A stretch of DNA of 64,000 nucleotides, taken from assembly GCF_038024875.1 (NCBI RefSeq), contig NZ_CP136136.1, positions 1,116,001-1,180,000 of the forward strand. Reading direction: 5' to 3'. Under the pieces are notes generated by a model. It worked only from the letters and a program-made list of their open reading frames with translations. It had not been told where the DNA came from and did no database searches. Of the stretch, positions 18,205 to 26,092 are shown in pieces (position 1 is the first letter of the stretch; each line of letters begins with the position of its first letter). This stretch comes from Gordonia rubripertincta (lineage in GTDB: Bacteria > Actinomycetota > Actinomycetes > Mycobacteriales > Mycobacteriaceae). The position numbers were made by a program, and so were the translations under genes.

Positions 18205-18513
18205 ATGGACGACGAAACCTCCCCCGCACCGGTGGATGCCGACCTGGTCCGCCGCGTCGACGCACTGACCGCCGAGCTGGAGCTCGTCCGCGCACGGGTG
18301 GGACGCATCGAACGCGAGGTCGCCGCGACTCGCCCCCTCGTGAGCGCGGTACGTGCCCTTCACATCTGGGACTACACCCCCTACGGCGTGGCACCCGGCA
18401 GCGACTGGGTCGCGATCGACCGCACGGCGGCCTCGGAGCTCCTTGCCGCACTGGCGAAGATCGATCACTGGCAACCCTGGTCGACTCCGATCGAGGCGAG
18501 GCCCCGATCATGA
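18205..18513 (+). CDS. Unrecognised 102-residue protein inside the dioxygenase operon
   Basis: I do not recognise this protein. An acidic, helical N-terminal half (about residues 12-45: LVRRVDALTAELELVRARVGRI) could form a short coiled coil. A second half follows with a Trp/Tyr-rich stretch VRALHIWDYTPYGVAPGSDW (about 50-69) and an ending KIDHWQPW. It starts two bases after the beta-subunit stop and overlaps the amidotransferase start as ATGA. It is thus co-translated with the oxygenase and the amine-activating proteins. It may be an accessory or assembly factor; that is inference. There are no cysteines or metal motifs and no signal peptide. Confidence 0.75.
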   Translation: MDDETSPAPVDADLVRRVDALTAELELVRARVGRIEREVAATRPLVSAVRALHIWDYTPYGVAPGSDWVAIDRTAASELLAALAKIDHWQPWSTPIEARPRS

Positions 18514-19247
18514 GTGCCCGTGAGCTGTCGGTGATCACGCATGTGAACAAGCCGTCGATCGGCGTCCTCGAAGAGGCCGCCACCGCCGGCGACTGGACGA
18601 TGTCGGTCGTCGGACCTTTCCGTGGAGACCGGCTACCCGACCTCGACGCCGTGGAGGCGCTCGTCGTTCTCGGCGGACCCCAGAGCGCCTACGACGTGGA
18701 GAACCATCCTTACCTCGTCGACGAGATCGCCTACCTACGCGACGCACATGCACGCGAGATCCCGGTTCTCGGCCTGTGCCTCGGTTCCCAGCTGCTCGCC
18801 GACGCCCTCGGCGGAGGATCACGGCCCGGGGACAGCGGATTGGAGTGCGGCTTCATCGACGTGACCGCCGTCGATGACGAGTCACCGTTGCACGGTCGGT
18901 TCTTCTCGTTCCACTCCGATTCCGCGGACCCTCCGGCTGACGCAGAGGTCCTTGCCCGCAGCGACCGCTATCTGCAGGCCTGGCGCCTCGGGACATCCAC
19001 CGCGATCCAGTTCCATCCCGAACTCGACGGGCCGGGCATCGAAGCCCTGCTCGCTCTCGAGGGACCGAAGCTCCGGCAGTACGGCGTCGACGTGGACGCC
19101 ATCCGCGACGCCATCCCGGCCGGCGGTCCGCAACCCGGCCGCCGACTACTCGATGTCTGGCTCGACGACGTGCCCGCTCGTAACCCCGTCCACCGATCCG
19201 ATTCCGCTTCAGCTCAACCGCACTCACATCCGAGGAGAATCCCGTGA
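18510..19247 (+). CDS. Class I glutamine amidotransferase-like protein (AtdA2/TdnT type)
   Basis: A 245-residue class I GATase-fold protein with an apparently intact triad: nucleophile C90 in GLCLGSQ, and H169 and E171 in QFHPE. In known aniline dioxygenase clusters a protein of this type accompanies a glutamine synthetase-like enzyme. It is thought to hydrolyse gamma-glutamylanilide, which keeps the toxic intermediate low. The ATG at 18510 overlaps the previous stop (ATGA), and its own stop overlaps the next GTG (GTGA). By fold alone it could also be a GMP synthase-like amidotransferase; the gene context decides. Confidence 0.85.
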   Translation: MSARELSVITHVNKPSIGVLEEAATAGDWTMSVVGPFRGDRLPDLDAVEALVVLGGPQSAYDVENHPYLVDEIAYLRDAHAREIPVLGLCLGSQLLADALGGGSRPGDSGLECGFIDVTAVDDESPLHGRFFSFHSDSADPPADAEVLARSDRYLQAWRLGTSTAIQFHPELDGPGIEALLALEGPKLRQYGVDVDAIRDAIPAGGPQPGRRLLDVWLDDVPARNPVHRSDSASAQPHSHPRRIP

Positions 19248-20729
19248 CCAAGTTCGTCGAGCAGTACAACCTGTACGGACCCGCCGACGTCGAGGCCGCC
19301 GATCGAGCCGTCGACATCATCAACCGCGAGGGCATCGAGGTGGTCCGCGTGGTCTGGCCGGACCAGCACGGCCTGCTGCGCGGCAAGGCGCTGACCGTTC
19401 CGGCATTCCTGGCTGCACTGAAGGCCGGCAACGACATCACCATGGCGCCCTTCTTCTTCGACACTGCCAACGCCATCGTGTTCAACCCCTTCAGCCCCGA
19501 CGGCGGTTTCGACTTCGACGGCCTCGGCGGAAGCCCGAACGTCAAGATGGTGCCGGACCCGGGCACCTTCACCGTCCTGCCCTGGGCCACCAAGACCGCG
19601 CTGGTCTTCTGCGACCTGTACATGTCCGACGGCCGACCGTTCCCGCTGGCACCGCGCACCATCCTGAAGAAGACACTCGCCGAGATGGCGGACAACGGCT
19701 ACGACCTGGTGGCCGGCATCGAGATGGAGTGGTACCTCACGAAGGTCGTCGACAACGGACTCGGCACGTGCTCGCTGGGTGCTCCGGGATCGCCGGCCGA
19801 CCCGCCGACCGTCGCGCCGGTGGCCCGCGGTTACAACTACTTGCTGGTCGATCATCTCGACCAGGTCGACGACATCCTGCGTCCCATCCGTAATGCCTTG
19901 TCCGACATGGGGTTACCGATCCGTTCCTTCGACGACGAATGGGCACCGAGCCAGATGGAGACGACCTTCGACGTCCTCGACGGTCTCGCCGCCGCCGACG
20001 CCGCGGCCCTGTTCCGGACGACGACCAAGCAGATCGCCAAGCGGAACGGTCACCTGGCGTCGTTCATGTGCACCCCGGCGATCGCGGGCTTCTACGCGAA
20101 CGGTTGGCACCTGCACACCTCGGTCGCCGAACGCGGCACCGGCCAGAACCTCATGGTGCCCGACGGTGCTGCGCCACTGTCGGATCTGGGGTGTGAACTA
20201 CGTCGGCGGCACCCTCGCCCACGGCGCAGCGGCGTCGGTCTTCACCACGCCCACGATCAACGGCTACCGTCGTCGTCGTCCGTACTCGCTGGCACCCGAC
20301 CGTCTCGCCTGGGGCCAGGACAACCGCGCGGCCATGATGCGCGTCATCAGCGCACCCGGTGACATGGCATCCCATGTGGAGAACCGCGTCGGCGACTCGG
20401 CGGCGAACCCCTACCTGTACATCGCCGCGCAGGCCGCCGCCGGACTCGACGGCATCCTGAACCGCACCGACCCGGGCCCCCTCAGCGATGACCCCTACAA
20501 CGCCGATGTCCCACAGCTTCCCGCTTCACTCGCCGAGGCGATCGACACCCTCGAACAGGATGCGTTCTACCGCAAGGCCTTCGGCGACGGTTTCATCGAC
20601 TACCTGGTCACCATGAAACGCAGCGAGGTCACCCGCTACGAGGCCTGGGTCGCCGAGAACCCGGACGAGTCGACCTACGTGAACGGCGTCACCGACTGGG
20701 AACACCGCGAGTACTTCGAACTCTTCTGA
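19244..20729 (+). pseudogene. Glutamine synthetase-like amine-activating enzyme (gamma-glutamylanilide synthase type), +1 frameshifted
   Basis: Homologue of the glutamine synthetase-like proteins of aniline catabolism, which join glutamate to the amine using ATP. The GTG at 19244 (GAGGAG upstream) opens a frame with GS motifs: DQHGLLRGKA near 45, GIEMEWYL near 161, NGWHLHTSV near 287. After DGAAPLSDLG (codon ending 20191) this frame runs into unrelated sequence. The family sequence resumes one base later with VNYVGGTLAHGAAASVFTTPT from 20093+100 and continues to 20729, including NRAAMMRV and ENRVGDSAANPYLY. The total of 1486 bases is one more than 495 codons, fitting a single extra base at about 20189-20192 and a 494-residue original. 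It is a sequencing error, a real mutation or recoding; all else looks intact. Confidence 0.8.
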
Positions 20730-20782
20730 GTTCTGGTCACGCGGTTTTCGTTCGGAAGTGAGTAGGGATAGAGGAGTAGGCG

Positions 20783-21103
20783 TTGCCCACCATCACGTTC
20801 ATCAGCCCCGACGGCACCAAACATCCGGTTGAGGCGAAGGTCGGCGCATCCGCGATGGAGACCGCGGTCAGACTCGGCGTGCCCGGCATCGTCGGGGAGT
20901 GCGGTGGCGGATTGTCCTGTGCCACCTGCCATGTGTTCGTCGAGGCCGGCGACCTCGACCGCACGGGTCGGGCCGAGGACTTCGAGGAGGAGATGCTCGA
21001 GGACGCCCTCACCCCGGCCACCGAGTGCAGCAGGCTGTCGTGCCAGATCCGGATCACGGATGAACTCGACGGGCTGACGCTGACGATCGCGCCCGAACAG
21101 TGA
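20783..21103 (+). CDS. 2Fe-2S ferredoxin, putidaredoxin type
   Basis: A 106-residue electron carrier that should pass electrons from the downstream reductase to the Rieske centre. The four cluster cysteines are C40, C46, C49 and C87 (CGGGLSCATC and LSCQI), the adrenodoxin/putidaredoxin spacing rather than the plant type. Translation probably starts at TTG 20783: AGGAG lies about seven bases upstream and the family start MPTITFISPDG follows directly. It is 53 bases after the glutamine synthetase-like gene and overlaps the reductase as GTGA. A separate ferredoxin plus FAD reductase differs from clusters that use one fused reductase. Confidence 0.92.
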   Translation: MPTITFISPDGTKHPVEAKVGASAMETAVRLGVPGIVGECGGGLSCATCHVFVEAGDLDRTGRAEDFEEEMLEDALTPATECSRLSCQIRITDELDGLTLTIAPEQ

Positions 21104-22341
21104 GCGGGCGCATCCTCATCGTCGGCGGCGGCGAGGCAGGTCTCACCATCGCGGTGACACTCCGCGAACTCGGGCACACCGGGGAGATCTGTCTGGTCGG
21201 TGCCGAACCCTTCCCTCCCTATCAGCGTCCCCCACTGTCGAAGGAGTATCTGGCCGACGGTGACGAACCGGCGGCGCTACGTGCCCCGGAGTTCTACGCC
21301 GCCAACCAGATCACCCTCCTGACCGGCCGGCGGGTGGTGGGGATCGAACAGGACGGGAACGGCGGTGGCGCTGCCTACTTCGACGACGACAGCGTCGTCC
21401 GGTTCAGCCGGCTCGCGCTGGCCACGGGTTCGATGCCCCGGCGGTTGCCGGTGCACGGCGCCGAGGCCGAGGGCGTCGCGACACTGCGCACGGTCGAAGA
21501 CGCGCGTGCCATCCGCGCCGGTCTCGAGAAGGCCCGCGACGTCGTCATCGTCGGCGGCGGCTTCGTGGGCTTGGAGGTGGCCGCCGCGGCGCGAGCACGT
21601 GGCGCGACGGTGACGGTGGTCGAGGCGACCGACCGCGTCCTCGGCCGGGTCGTCGCCGAACCGGTGTCGTCGTTCGTCCGGGACCATCACCGCGAACAGG
21701 GCATCCGGATCGAGACCGGGCGGAGCGTGACGTCGATCGGCGTGATCTCCGGCCGGGCGGACTCGGTGATCCTCGACGACGGGGAGTCCGTCCCCGCCGA
21801 TCTCGTCGTGGTCGGGGTCGGAGCCTCGCCCGTCGTGAACGTCGCGACGATGCTCGGCCTGGACTGCTCACCCGGGATCGTCGTCGACGACCGAGCCCGC
21901 ACAAGCGATCGACGGGTCGTCGCAGCCGGCGACTGCACCGTCTCGCCACACCCCCACCGAAAGGGACACGTGATCGCGATCGAGTCGGTGAACAATGCCG
22001 TCGAGCAGGGCAAACTGGCCGCACACACGCTGCTCGGCATCGAGCCCGCCCCCCGCGGGGTGCCGTGGTTCTGGTCCAACCAGGGTTCGCTGAAGATCCA
22101 GATCGCCGGCATCTCCGACGGCCATGACCGCTACGTCGTCCGCCGCGGCGCCGCGGATCGGATCACCGTGCTCTATTACCGAGACGGCGTGCTGATCGCG
22201 GGCGACACGGTCGACGACCCGCGTGAACACATGGCGATCAAACGCGCTCTCGCCCAGAACGCCACCATCGATCCGGAGGCGGCTGCGGACACCACAAGGC
22301 CCCTGAAATCACTCGTCGCGCCGCTGATGTCGGCCAACTGA
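21100..22341 (+). CDS. FAD-dependent ferredoxin reductase (rhodocoxin/putidaredoxin reductase type)
   Basis: A 413-residue flavoprotein that takes electrons from NADH and gives them to the 2Fe-2S ferredoxin. It has an N-terminal FAD-binding ILIVGGGEAGLT (about residues 4-15), a central NAD-binding VVIVGGGFVGLEVA (about 147-160), the second FAD motif VVAAGDCTVSPH near 268, and the C-terminal FWSNQGSLKIQIAG of oxygenase-coupled reductases. The GTG at 21100 overlaps the ferredoxin stop. It closes the dioxygenase operon. No catechol ring-cleavage gene follows in the window, so the catechol product must be degraded by enzymes encoded elsewhere. Confidence 0.92.
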   Translation: MSGRILIVGGGEAGLTIAVTLRELGHTGEICLVGAEPFPPYQRPPLSKEYLADGDEPAALRAPEFYAANQITLLTGRRVVGIEQDGNGGGAAYFDDDSVVRFSRLALATGSMPRRLPVHGAEAEGVATLRTVEDARAIRAGLEKARDVVIVGGGFVGLEVAAAARARGATVTVVEATDRVLGRVVAEPVSSFVRDHHREQGIRIETGRSVTSIGVISGRADSVILDDGESVPADLVVVGVGASPVVNVATMLGLDCSPGIVVDDRARTSDRRVVAAGDCTVSPHPHRKGHVIAIESVNNAVEQGKLAAHTLLGIEPAPRGVPWFWSNQGSLKIQIAGISDGHDRYVVRRGAADRITVLYYRDGVLIAGDTVDDPREHMAIKRALAQNATIDPEAAADTTRPLKSLVAPLMSAN

Positions 22342-22606
22342 GAGACAGGCTCTGTCAGGCCCGGCCGAGTTCTCACAGTCCTCCGATGCCGGGAGCCAGG
22401 CCAACACTCGGCGAGTGACGCATATCACTCGATCGACACGCTCGACGGCGCCGCTGCTACTCAGCGCGCCGGACCGCCCCTCAAGGGTTGCCCCGCACGC
22501 GCCCAGAACCCCCCATTGTGCTCTTCTTTTGCGGCGATCCGCGCTCACCGTTTCCCAGAACACATCTTTTGTGCCACACTTGGCGGGCGGTCATCAGTTT
22601 TGGTGG

Positions 22607-22635
22607 CTGCTGAACTGAAGAAAGAAGTACAGCAG
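22607..22635 (+). promoter_or_regulatory. Leader hairpin presenting the ribosome binding site of the cold-shock gene
   Basis: CTGCTG at 22607-22612 can pair with CAGCAG at 22630-22635, directly before the ATG at 22637. The purine-rich GAAGAAAGAAG stretch then sits in a 17-base loop. Long structured leaders that change with temperature are known for cold-shock mRNAs. Here only the pairing is seen; a thermosensor role is inference. Confidence 0.35.
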
Positions 22636-22636
22636 T

Positions 22637-22840
22637 ATGGCACAGGGAACCGTCAAGTGGTTCAACGGCGAAAAGGGCTTCGGCTTCATCGCACCCGACG
22701 ATCAGGGCGCCGATGTTTTCGTCCACTACTCTTCGATCACCGGTAGCGGCTTCCGCAACCTCGAAGAGAACCAGCGCGTCGAATTCGACGTGGAGCAGGG
22801 CCAGAAGGGCCCGCAGGCAACCAACGTCAGCGCGCTCTAA
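22637..22840 (+). CDS. cspA: Cold-shock protein (CspA family)
   Basis: A 67-residue single-stranded nucleic-acid-binding protein (RNA chaperone). RNP1 is KGFGFI (about residues 14-19) and RNP2 is VFVHYSSI (about 30-37), within the standard MAQGTVKWFNGEKGFGFI start of actinobacterial cold-shock proteins. GAAGAAAGAAG upstream of ATG 22637 serves as ribosome binding site. It is monocistronic and followed by a strong terminator. The 295-base gap before it holds its promoter and leader and no convincing gene. The symbol is given for the family; which paralogue it is cannot be told. Confidence 0.95.
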   Translation: MAQGTVKWFNGEKGFGFIAPDDQGADVFVHYSSITGSGFRNLEENQRVEFDVEQGQKGPQATNVSAL

Positions 22841-22854
22841 GCACACCTGACTTC

Positions 22855-22896
22855 ACGAAGCGCCTCATCCGGCTCCGGCCAGATGGGGCGCTTCGT
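22855..22896 (+). terminator. Intrinsic terminator of the cold-shock gene
   Basis: ACGAAGCGCCTCATC (22855-22869) pairs with 22882-22896 in a 15-base-pair stem with one G-U pair and a 12-base loop, followed by a short T-rich stretch. Confidence 0.8.
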
Positions 22897-22941
22897 CGTT
22901 TCCGGGGTCTGCGTCGAATCAGCTGCTGTACAGCCCCTTCG

Positions 22942-23583
22942 TCACCGAAGCGCGCGGGGGAGACGTGACACCGGGACGACGACCGTGCCCTCGAGGGTCG
23001 CCGAGGACAGGATTCCGACCACGCGGCCCCGGCTGTCCCGCACACCCGCGCCGCTGTCGCCCGACTCCGAACGCAGGCTCGTCTGAACCGAATACGATTC
23101 GTGGCTCGTCAGGAACGGCGGAGCGAGCGAAAAGCCGTGCGACGTCCGCAGCACCTCGGCCGGATCGGTGACCTTGCCCGTTCCGTAACCCGTGGTGATC
23201 CCCGACTTCCAGACCAGCTGTCCCCGGCCGAACTTCGCGTTCCAATCCACCGGGTCGATACGCGCCGCGGTACGCGGAACCAATCCGATGACCGCGATGT
23301 CGAGCCGTTGCGCAACGCGATTGGCGGTGATCGTCCCGATTCTCTTGCCCGTGCGGTCGTGGACGGCCCGACCCACGACCCCGCAGTGTCCCGCGGTCAG
23401 CGCCTTCTCGGCGGAGATGACCGCGCCGAGCGTGCAGCTGTGCGAGGTCACCACCGTGTCATCGATGCTGATCTCCATCCCCGACCGCACCGTCGGAGTT
23501 GCCGCGTCCGCCACCACCGCGGGGGTCGAGACCAGAGCCGCCGACGCGCCCAGCGCCGTCAACGCACGAATTCGAATGCCCAT
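22942..23583 (-). CDS. Secreted trypsin-like serine protease (S1 family)
   Basis: A 213-residue exported protein. The signal peptide (about residues 1-28, with cleavage likely after ADA) is followed by a compact chymotrypsin fold with the complete catalytic triad: H66 in TAGHC, D95 in RLDIAVI and S177 in SGDSGAG. A C50/C67 pair could form the disulfide next to the active-site His. At this size it resembles small actinobacterial S1 proteases without the long pro-region of alpha-lytic-type enzymes. The physiological target is unknown. It is monocistronic and divergent from plsB. Confidence 0.88.
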   Translation of the reverse strand: MGIRIRALTALGASAALVSTPAVVADAATPTVRSGMEISIDDTVVTSHSCTLGAVISAEKALTAGHCGVVGRAVHDRTGKRIGTITANRVAQRLDIAVIGLVPRTAARIDPVDWNAKFGRGQLVWKSGITTGYGTGKVTDPAEVLRTSHGFSLAPPFLTSHESYSVQTSLRSESGDSGAGVRDSRGRVVGILSSATLEGTVVVPVSRLPRALR

Positions 23584-23696
23584 GTTTCCTTCCCCGGCAA
23601 CCAGCTCAGCCTAACCGGGCGGTGACCCTCCGCGCCGAGGAGTGCCGCGGTCACCCGAAACCCGCCCCGCTCGTTGTAACCCACGACACAATGGGA

Positions 23697-23730
23697 CCCA
23701 TGGCGGTCTCCCTCAGGGAACCGCCATGGG
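23697..23730. promoter_or_regulatory. Strong palindromic hairpin between the protease gene and plsB
   Basis: CCCATGGCGGT (23697-23707) pairs perfectly with ACCGCCATGGG (23720-23730). Inside it TCCC and GGGA pair around a TCA triloop, leaving only one bulged C. No T-run follows, and both flanking genes start here (divergent), so a terminator role is unlikely. It may be an operator or a 5' leader structure of plsB, 56 bases before its start. Confidence 0.45.
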
Positions 23731-23785
23731 ACACCTGAGCACGGGAGCACACCGGCGCGGTGTCGACGACGATGACGTGAGGGTG

Positions 23786-26092
23786 ATGCAGATGTCCGAT
23801 CCCGTTCTGGTCCTGACCAAGGCGCGTACGTCGTGCGAGATGCACGCGGTCAAGGACTGGGCCGCAACCGCCTACCCGGACGCCGAGGTCCGGCAGGGCG
23901 CCGACGTCGACTTCGACGAACTGCCGCCGAACACCCTCCTCGTGCCGGTGCGTCCGGTGTGGCTCCCCGCGGTCCGCCAGGGTGAGCGGCGGGTGACTCT
24001 CGGCGATGTCCTCGTGCTGTCGAATCCCCGGCGGCCGCTCGGCCTCATGCAGCCGATCATCCGCAAACGACGCCCCGATGCCCTTCGCGTGGTGGCCGGG
24101 GAGCCCGCCACCATCACCGAACTCCGCGAACGGCATGCGCGCGATCAGGCCGAGGGCGAACCCTTCGACAAGTACGTCCGGATCGCGGCGTCGGTCTCCG
24201 CCGAACGAGCCGAACGCCAGATCGTCGGCGACCGGTACAAGGTTCCGCGCCTGGTGGCCGAACAGATCAGCAGTTCGGCCAGATTTCAGAGCGGTGCCGC
24301 CAAACTCGCCGCTGAACTCGGCCGGCCCACGGATGCGGTCGTGTCCGAGGCCACGGACAAGCTTTCCGGCTTCGTCGCCACCCAGAGCCGGTTGATGGAT
24401 GACATCTTCTCGGCGACGTTCAACCGCCTCCACGAACGCGCCTGGAACGTCACGGTCGACGTCGACACCCTGAACTCCCTACGGACCCTGAACAAGTCGA
24501 CCGGCCTGATCTTCCTCCCCTCGCACCGCTCCTACGTCGACCCGCTGGTCTTGGCAACAGTGCTGCGCAACAACGACTTCCCGCCGAACCTCGTCCTGGG
24601 TGGCAACAATCTGTCGTTCTGGCCGGTGGGGCCGGTGGCCCGGCGCGCGGGGATGATCTTCATCCGCCGCAAGTTCGGGTCGGACCCGGTCTACAAGTTC
24701 GCGATGCGTTCCTATCTGGCCTACATCATCGAGAAGCGGTTCAACCTCGAGTGGTACATCGAGGGCGGTCGGAGCCGAACGGGCAAGCTGCGCAAGCCGA
24801 TGCTCGGACTGCTGAACTATGTCGTCGACGCCGCGAGCCAACTCGACGACGCCGATGTGACGATCGTGCCGACGTCGATCGTGTACGACCAGCTGCAGGA
24901 GGTCGATGCGATCGCCGCCGAGGACGCGGGTGGCGTCAAGAAGCCCGAGGGGGTCGGCTGGCTGTTGCGATACGCCAAGGCCCAGCGCAGCTATCTCGGT
25001 GAGGCGAGAGTTCGTTTCGGCACGCCGATCTCGCTGAAGCAGACGCTGGACGAGGCCGGCGACGGACCGGCGCGTCTGGAGAAGGTCGCCTTCCGCGTGA
25101 TGGACGAGATCAATTCGGCCACACCGATCACCGCGACCTCGCTGGTCGGCTTCGCGGCCCTCGGCGCGCAGGACCGGGCGTACACGCTGCCCGAGATCGA
25201 AGCCGTCCTGGCTCCCCTGCTCGATTACATCGAGCGCCGCGGCCTCCCCGGACCGGACCCCGCGCTGTGCCGCGGCGTCGGGCTCGTCCGGACGCTGCGG
25301 GTGCTGGCCGGCAACGGCGTGGTGACCTGTTACGACGGTGGCTCGGAACAGGTCTGGTCCGTCGTCCCCGAGAATCGGGCCGTCGCCGCGTACTACCGCA
25401 ACGGCGCACTCCATCATTTCGTCGACCGCGCGATCGTCGAGATGGGGTTGCTGGCGCTGGCCGAGGGCGAGGTCAAAGCCGGCAGCACGCCGATCCGGAG
25501 CAGCCACGTCGGTTCTGCTCCGGCACCCGACGAGGAACTGCTGACCGCCGCCCAACGCGAGGCCCTGCGAATCCGCGACCTCCTGAAGTTCGAGTTCTTC
25601 TTCCCGCCCAAGACCGAGTATCTGCACCGGCTCGGCATCGAACTCGATCTCCTCGCCCCCGGTTGGCGGGCGGTCACTCCTACCCAGGAGTGGACCTACG
25701 AGGTGTTGCACGGCCACACGGGAGCACTCCTCGCGCGACGCACACTCCAGACCTTCTTCGACGCCCAGCTCGTGGTGGCGACCAAGCTGGTGGAACTCGG
25801 CAACACCGCCCAGGAGAAGGATGCCCTGATCGCCGACTGCCTCGGGCTCGGACGCCAACTCGCGCTGCAAGCCGTTCTGCGCAGCAAGGATTCGGTGTCG
25901 AAGGATTTGTACGACGGGGCCTACCGCCTGGCCGACAACCGCGGCCTCATCCACGGCGAGGACATCGTGGATCTCCGGGCCGCCCGCCGGAGTTGGCTCG
26001 ACGAGGTCGAACTCATGCGGGATCGGCTCGCCCGGATCGCCGCCATCGAGGACCTGCAGCCGGTCGTCGTCGACGACGAGGAGCAGCAGTGA
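23786..26092 (+). CDS. plsB: Glycerol-3-phosphate 1-O-acyltransferase (PlsB-type)
   Basis: Membrane-associated enzyme that acylates sn-glycerol 3-phosphate at position 1, the first step of phospholipid and triacylglycerol synthesis. At about 768 residues it matches mycobacterial PlsB2 in length. The acyltransferase motif I is HRSYVD (LPSHRSYVDPLVL, near residue 247), with YIEGGRSRTGKLRKP (motif III, near 327) and TIVPTSIVYDQ (motif IV, near 365). A start at 23786 or 23792 is preferred, because AGGG lies just upstream; the open frame to 23642 contains the hairpin. The stop overlaps plsC as GTGA. The order plsB-plsC-WS/DGAT is that of mycobacterial Rv2482c-Rv2484c. Confidence 0.92.
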   Translation: MQMSDPVLVLTKARTSCEMHAVKDWAATAYPDAEVRQGADVDFDELPPNTLLVPVRPVWLPAVRQGERRVTLGDVLVLSNPRRPLGLMQPIIRKRRPDALRVVAGEPATITELRERHARDQAEGEPFDKYVRIAASVSAERAERQIVGDRYKVPRLVAEQISSSARFQSGAAKLAAELGRPTDAVVSEATDKLSGFVATQSRLMDDIFSATFNRLHERAWNVTVDVDTLNSLRTLNKSTGLIFLPSHRSYVDPLVLATVLRNNDFPPNLVLGGNNLSFWPVGPVARRAGMIFIRRKFGSDPVYKFAMRSYLAYIIEKRFNLEWYIEGGRSRTGKLRKPMLGLLNYVVDAASQLDDADVTIVPTSIVYDQLQEVDAIAAEDAGGVKKPEGVGWLLRYAKAQRSYLGEARVRFGTPISLKQTLDEAGDGPARLEKVAFRVMDEINSATPITATSLVGFAALGAQDRAYTLPEIEAVLAPLLDYIERRGLPGPDPALCRGVGLVRTLRVLAGNGVVTCYDGGSEQVWSVVPENRAVAAYYRNGALHHFVDRAIVEMGLLALAEGEVKAGSTPIRSSHVGSAPAPDEELLTAAQREALRIRDLLKFEFFFPPKTEYLHRLGIELDLLAPGWRAVTPTQEWTYEVLHGHTGALLARRTLQTFFDAQLVVATKLVELGNTAQEKDALIADCLGLGRQLALQAVLRSKDSVSKDLYDGAYRLADNRGLIHGEDIVDLRAARRSWLDEVELMRDRLARIAAIEDLQPVVVDDEEQQ

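Noticed and set aside
19779..20192. Separate gene beginning at 19779 for the second half of the glutamine synthetase-like protein
   Set aside because: Before about 20192 this frame translates to Arg/Ser/Pro-rich shadow sequence; only the part after the frameshift matches the family, so one broken gene is the better reading.
24479..25954. 491-codon minus-strand frame opposite plsB
   Set aside because: Antisense mirror of a well-supported acyltransferase, with low-complexity Arg/Gly/Asp-rich translation and no motif.
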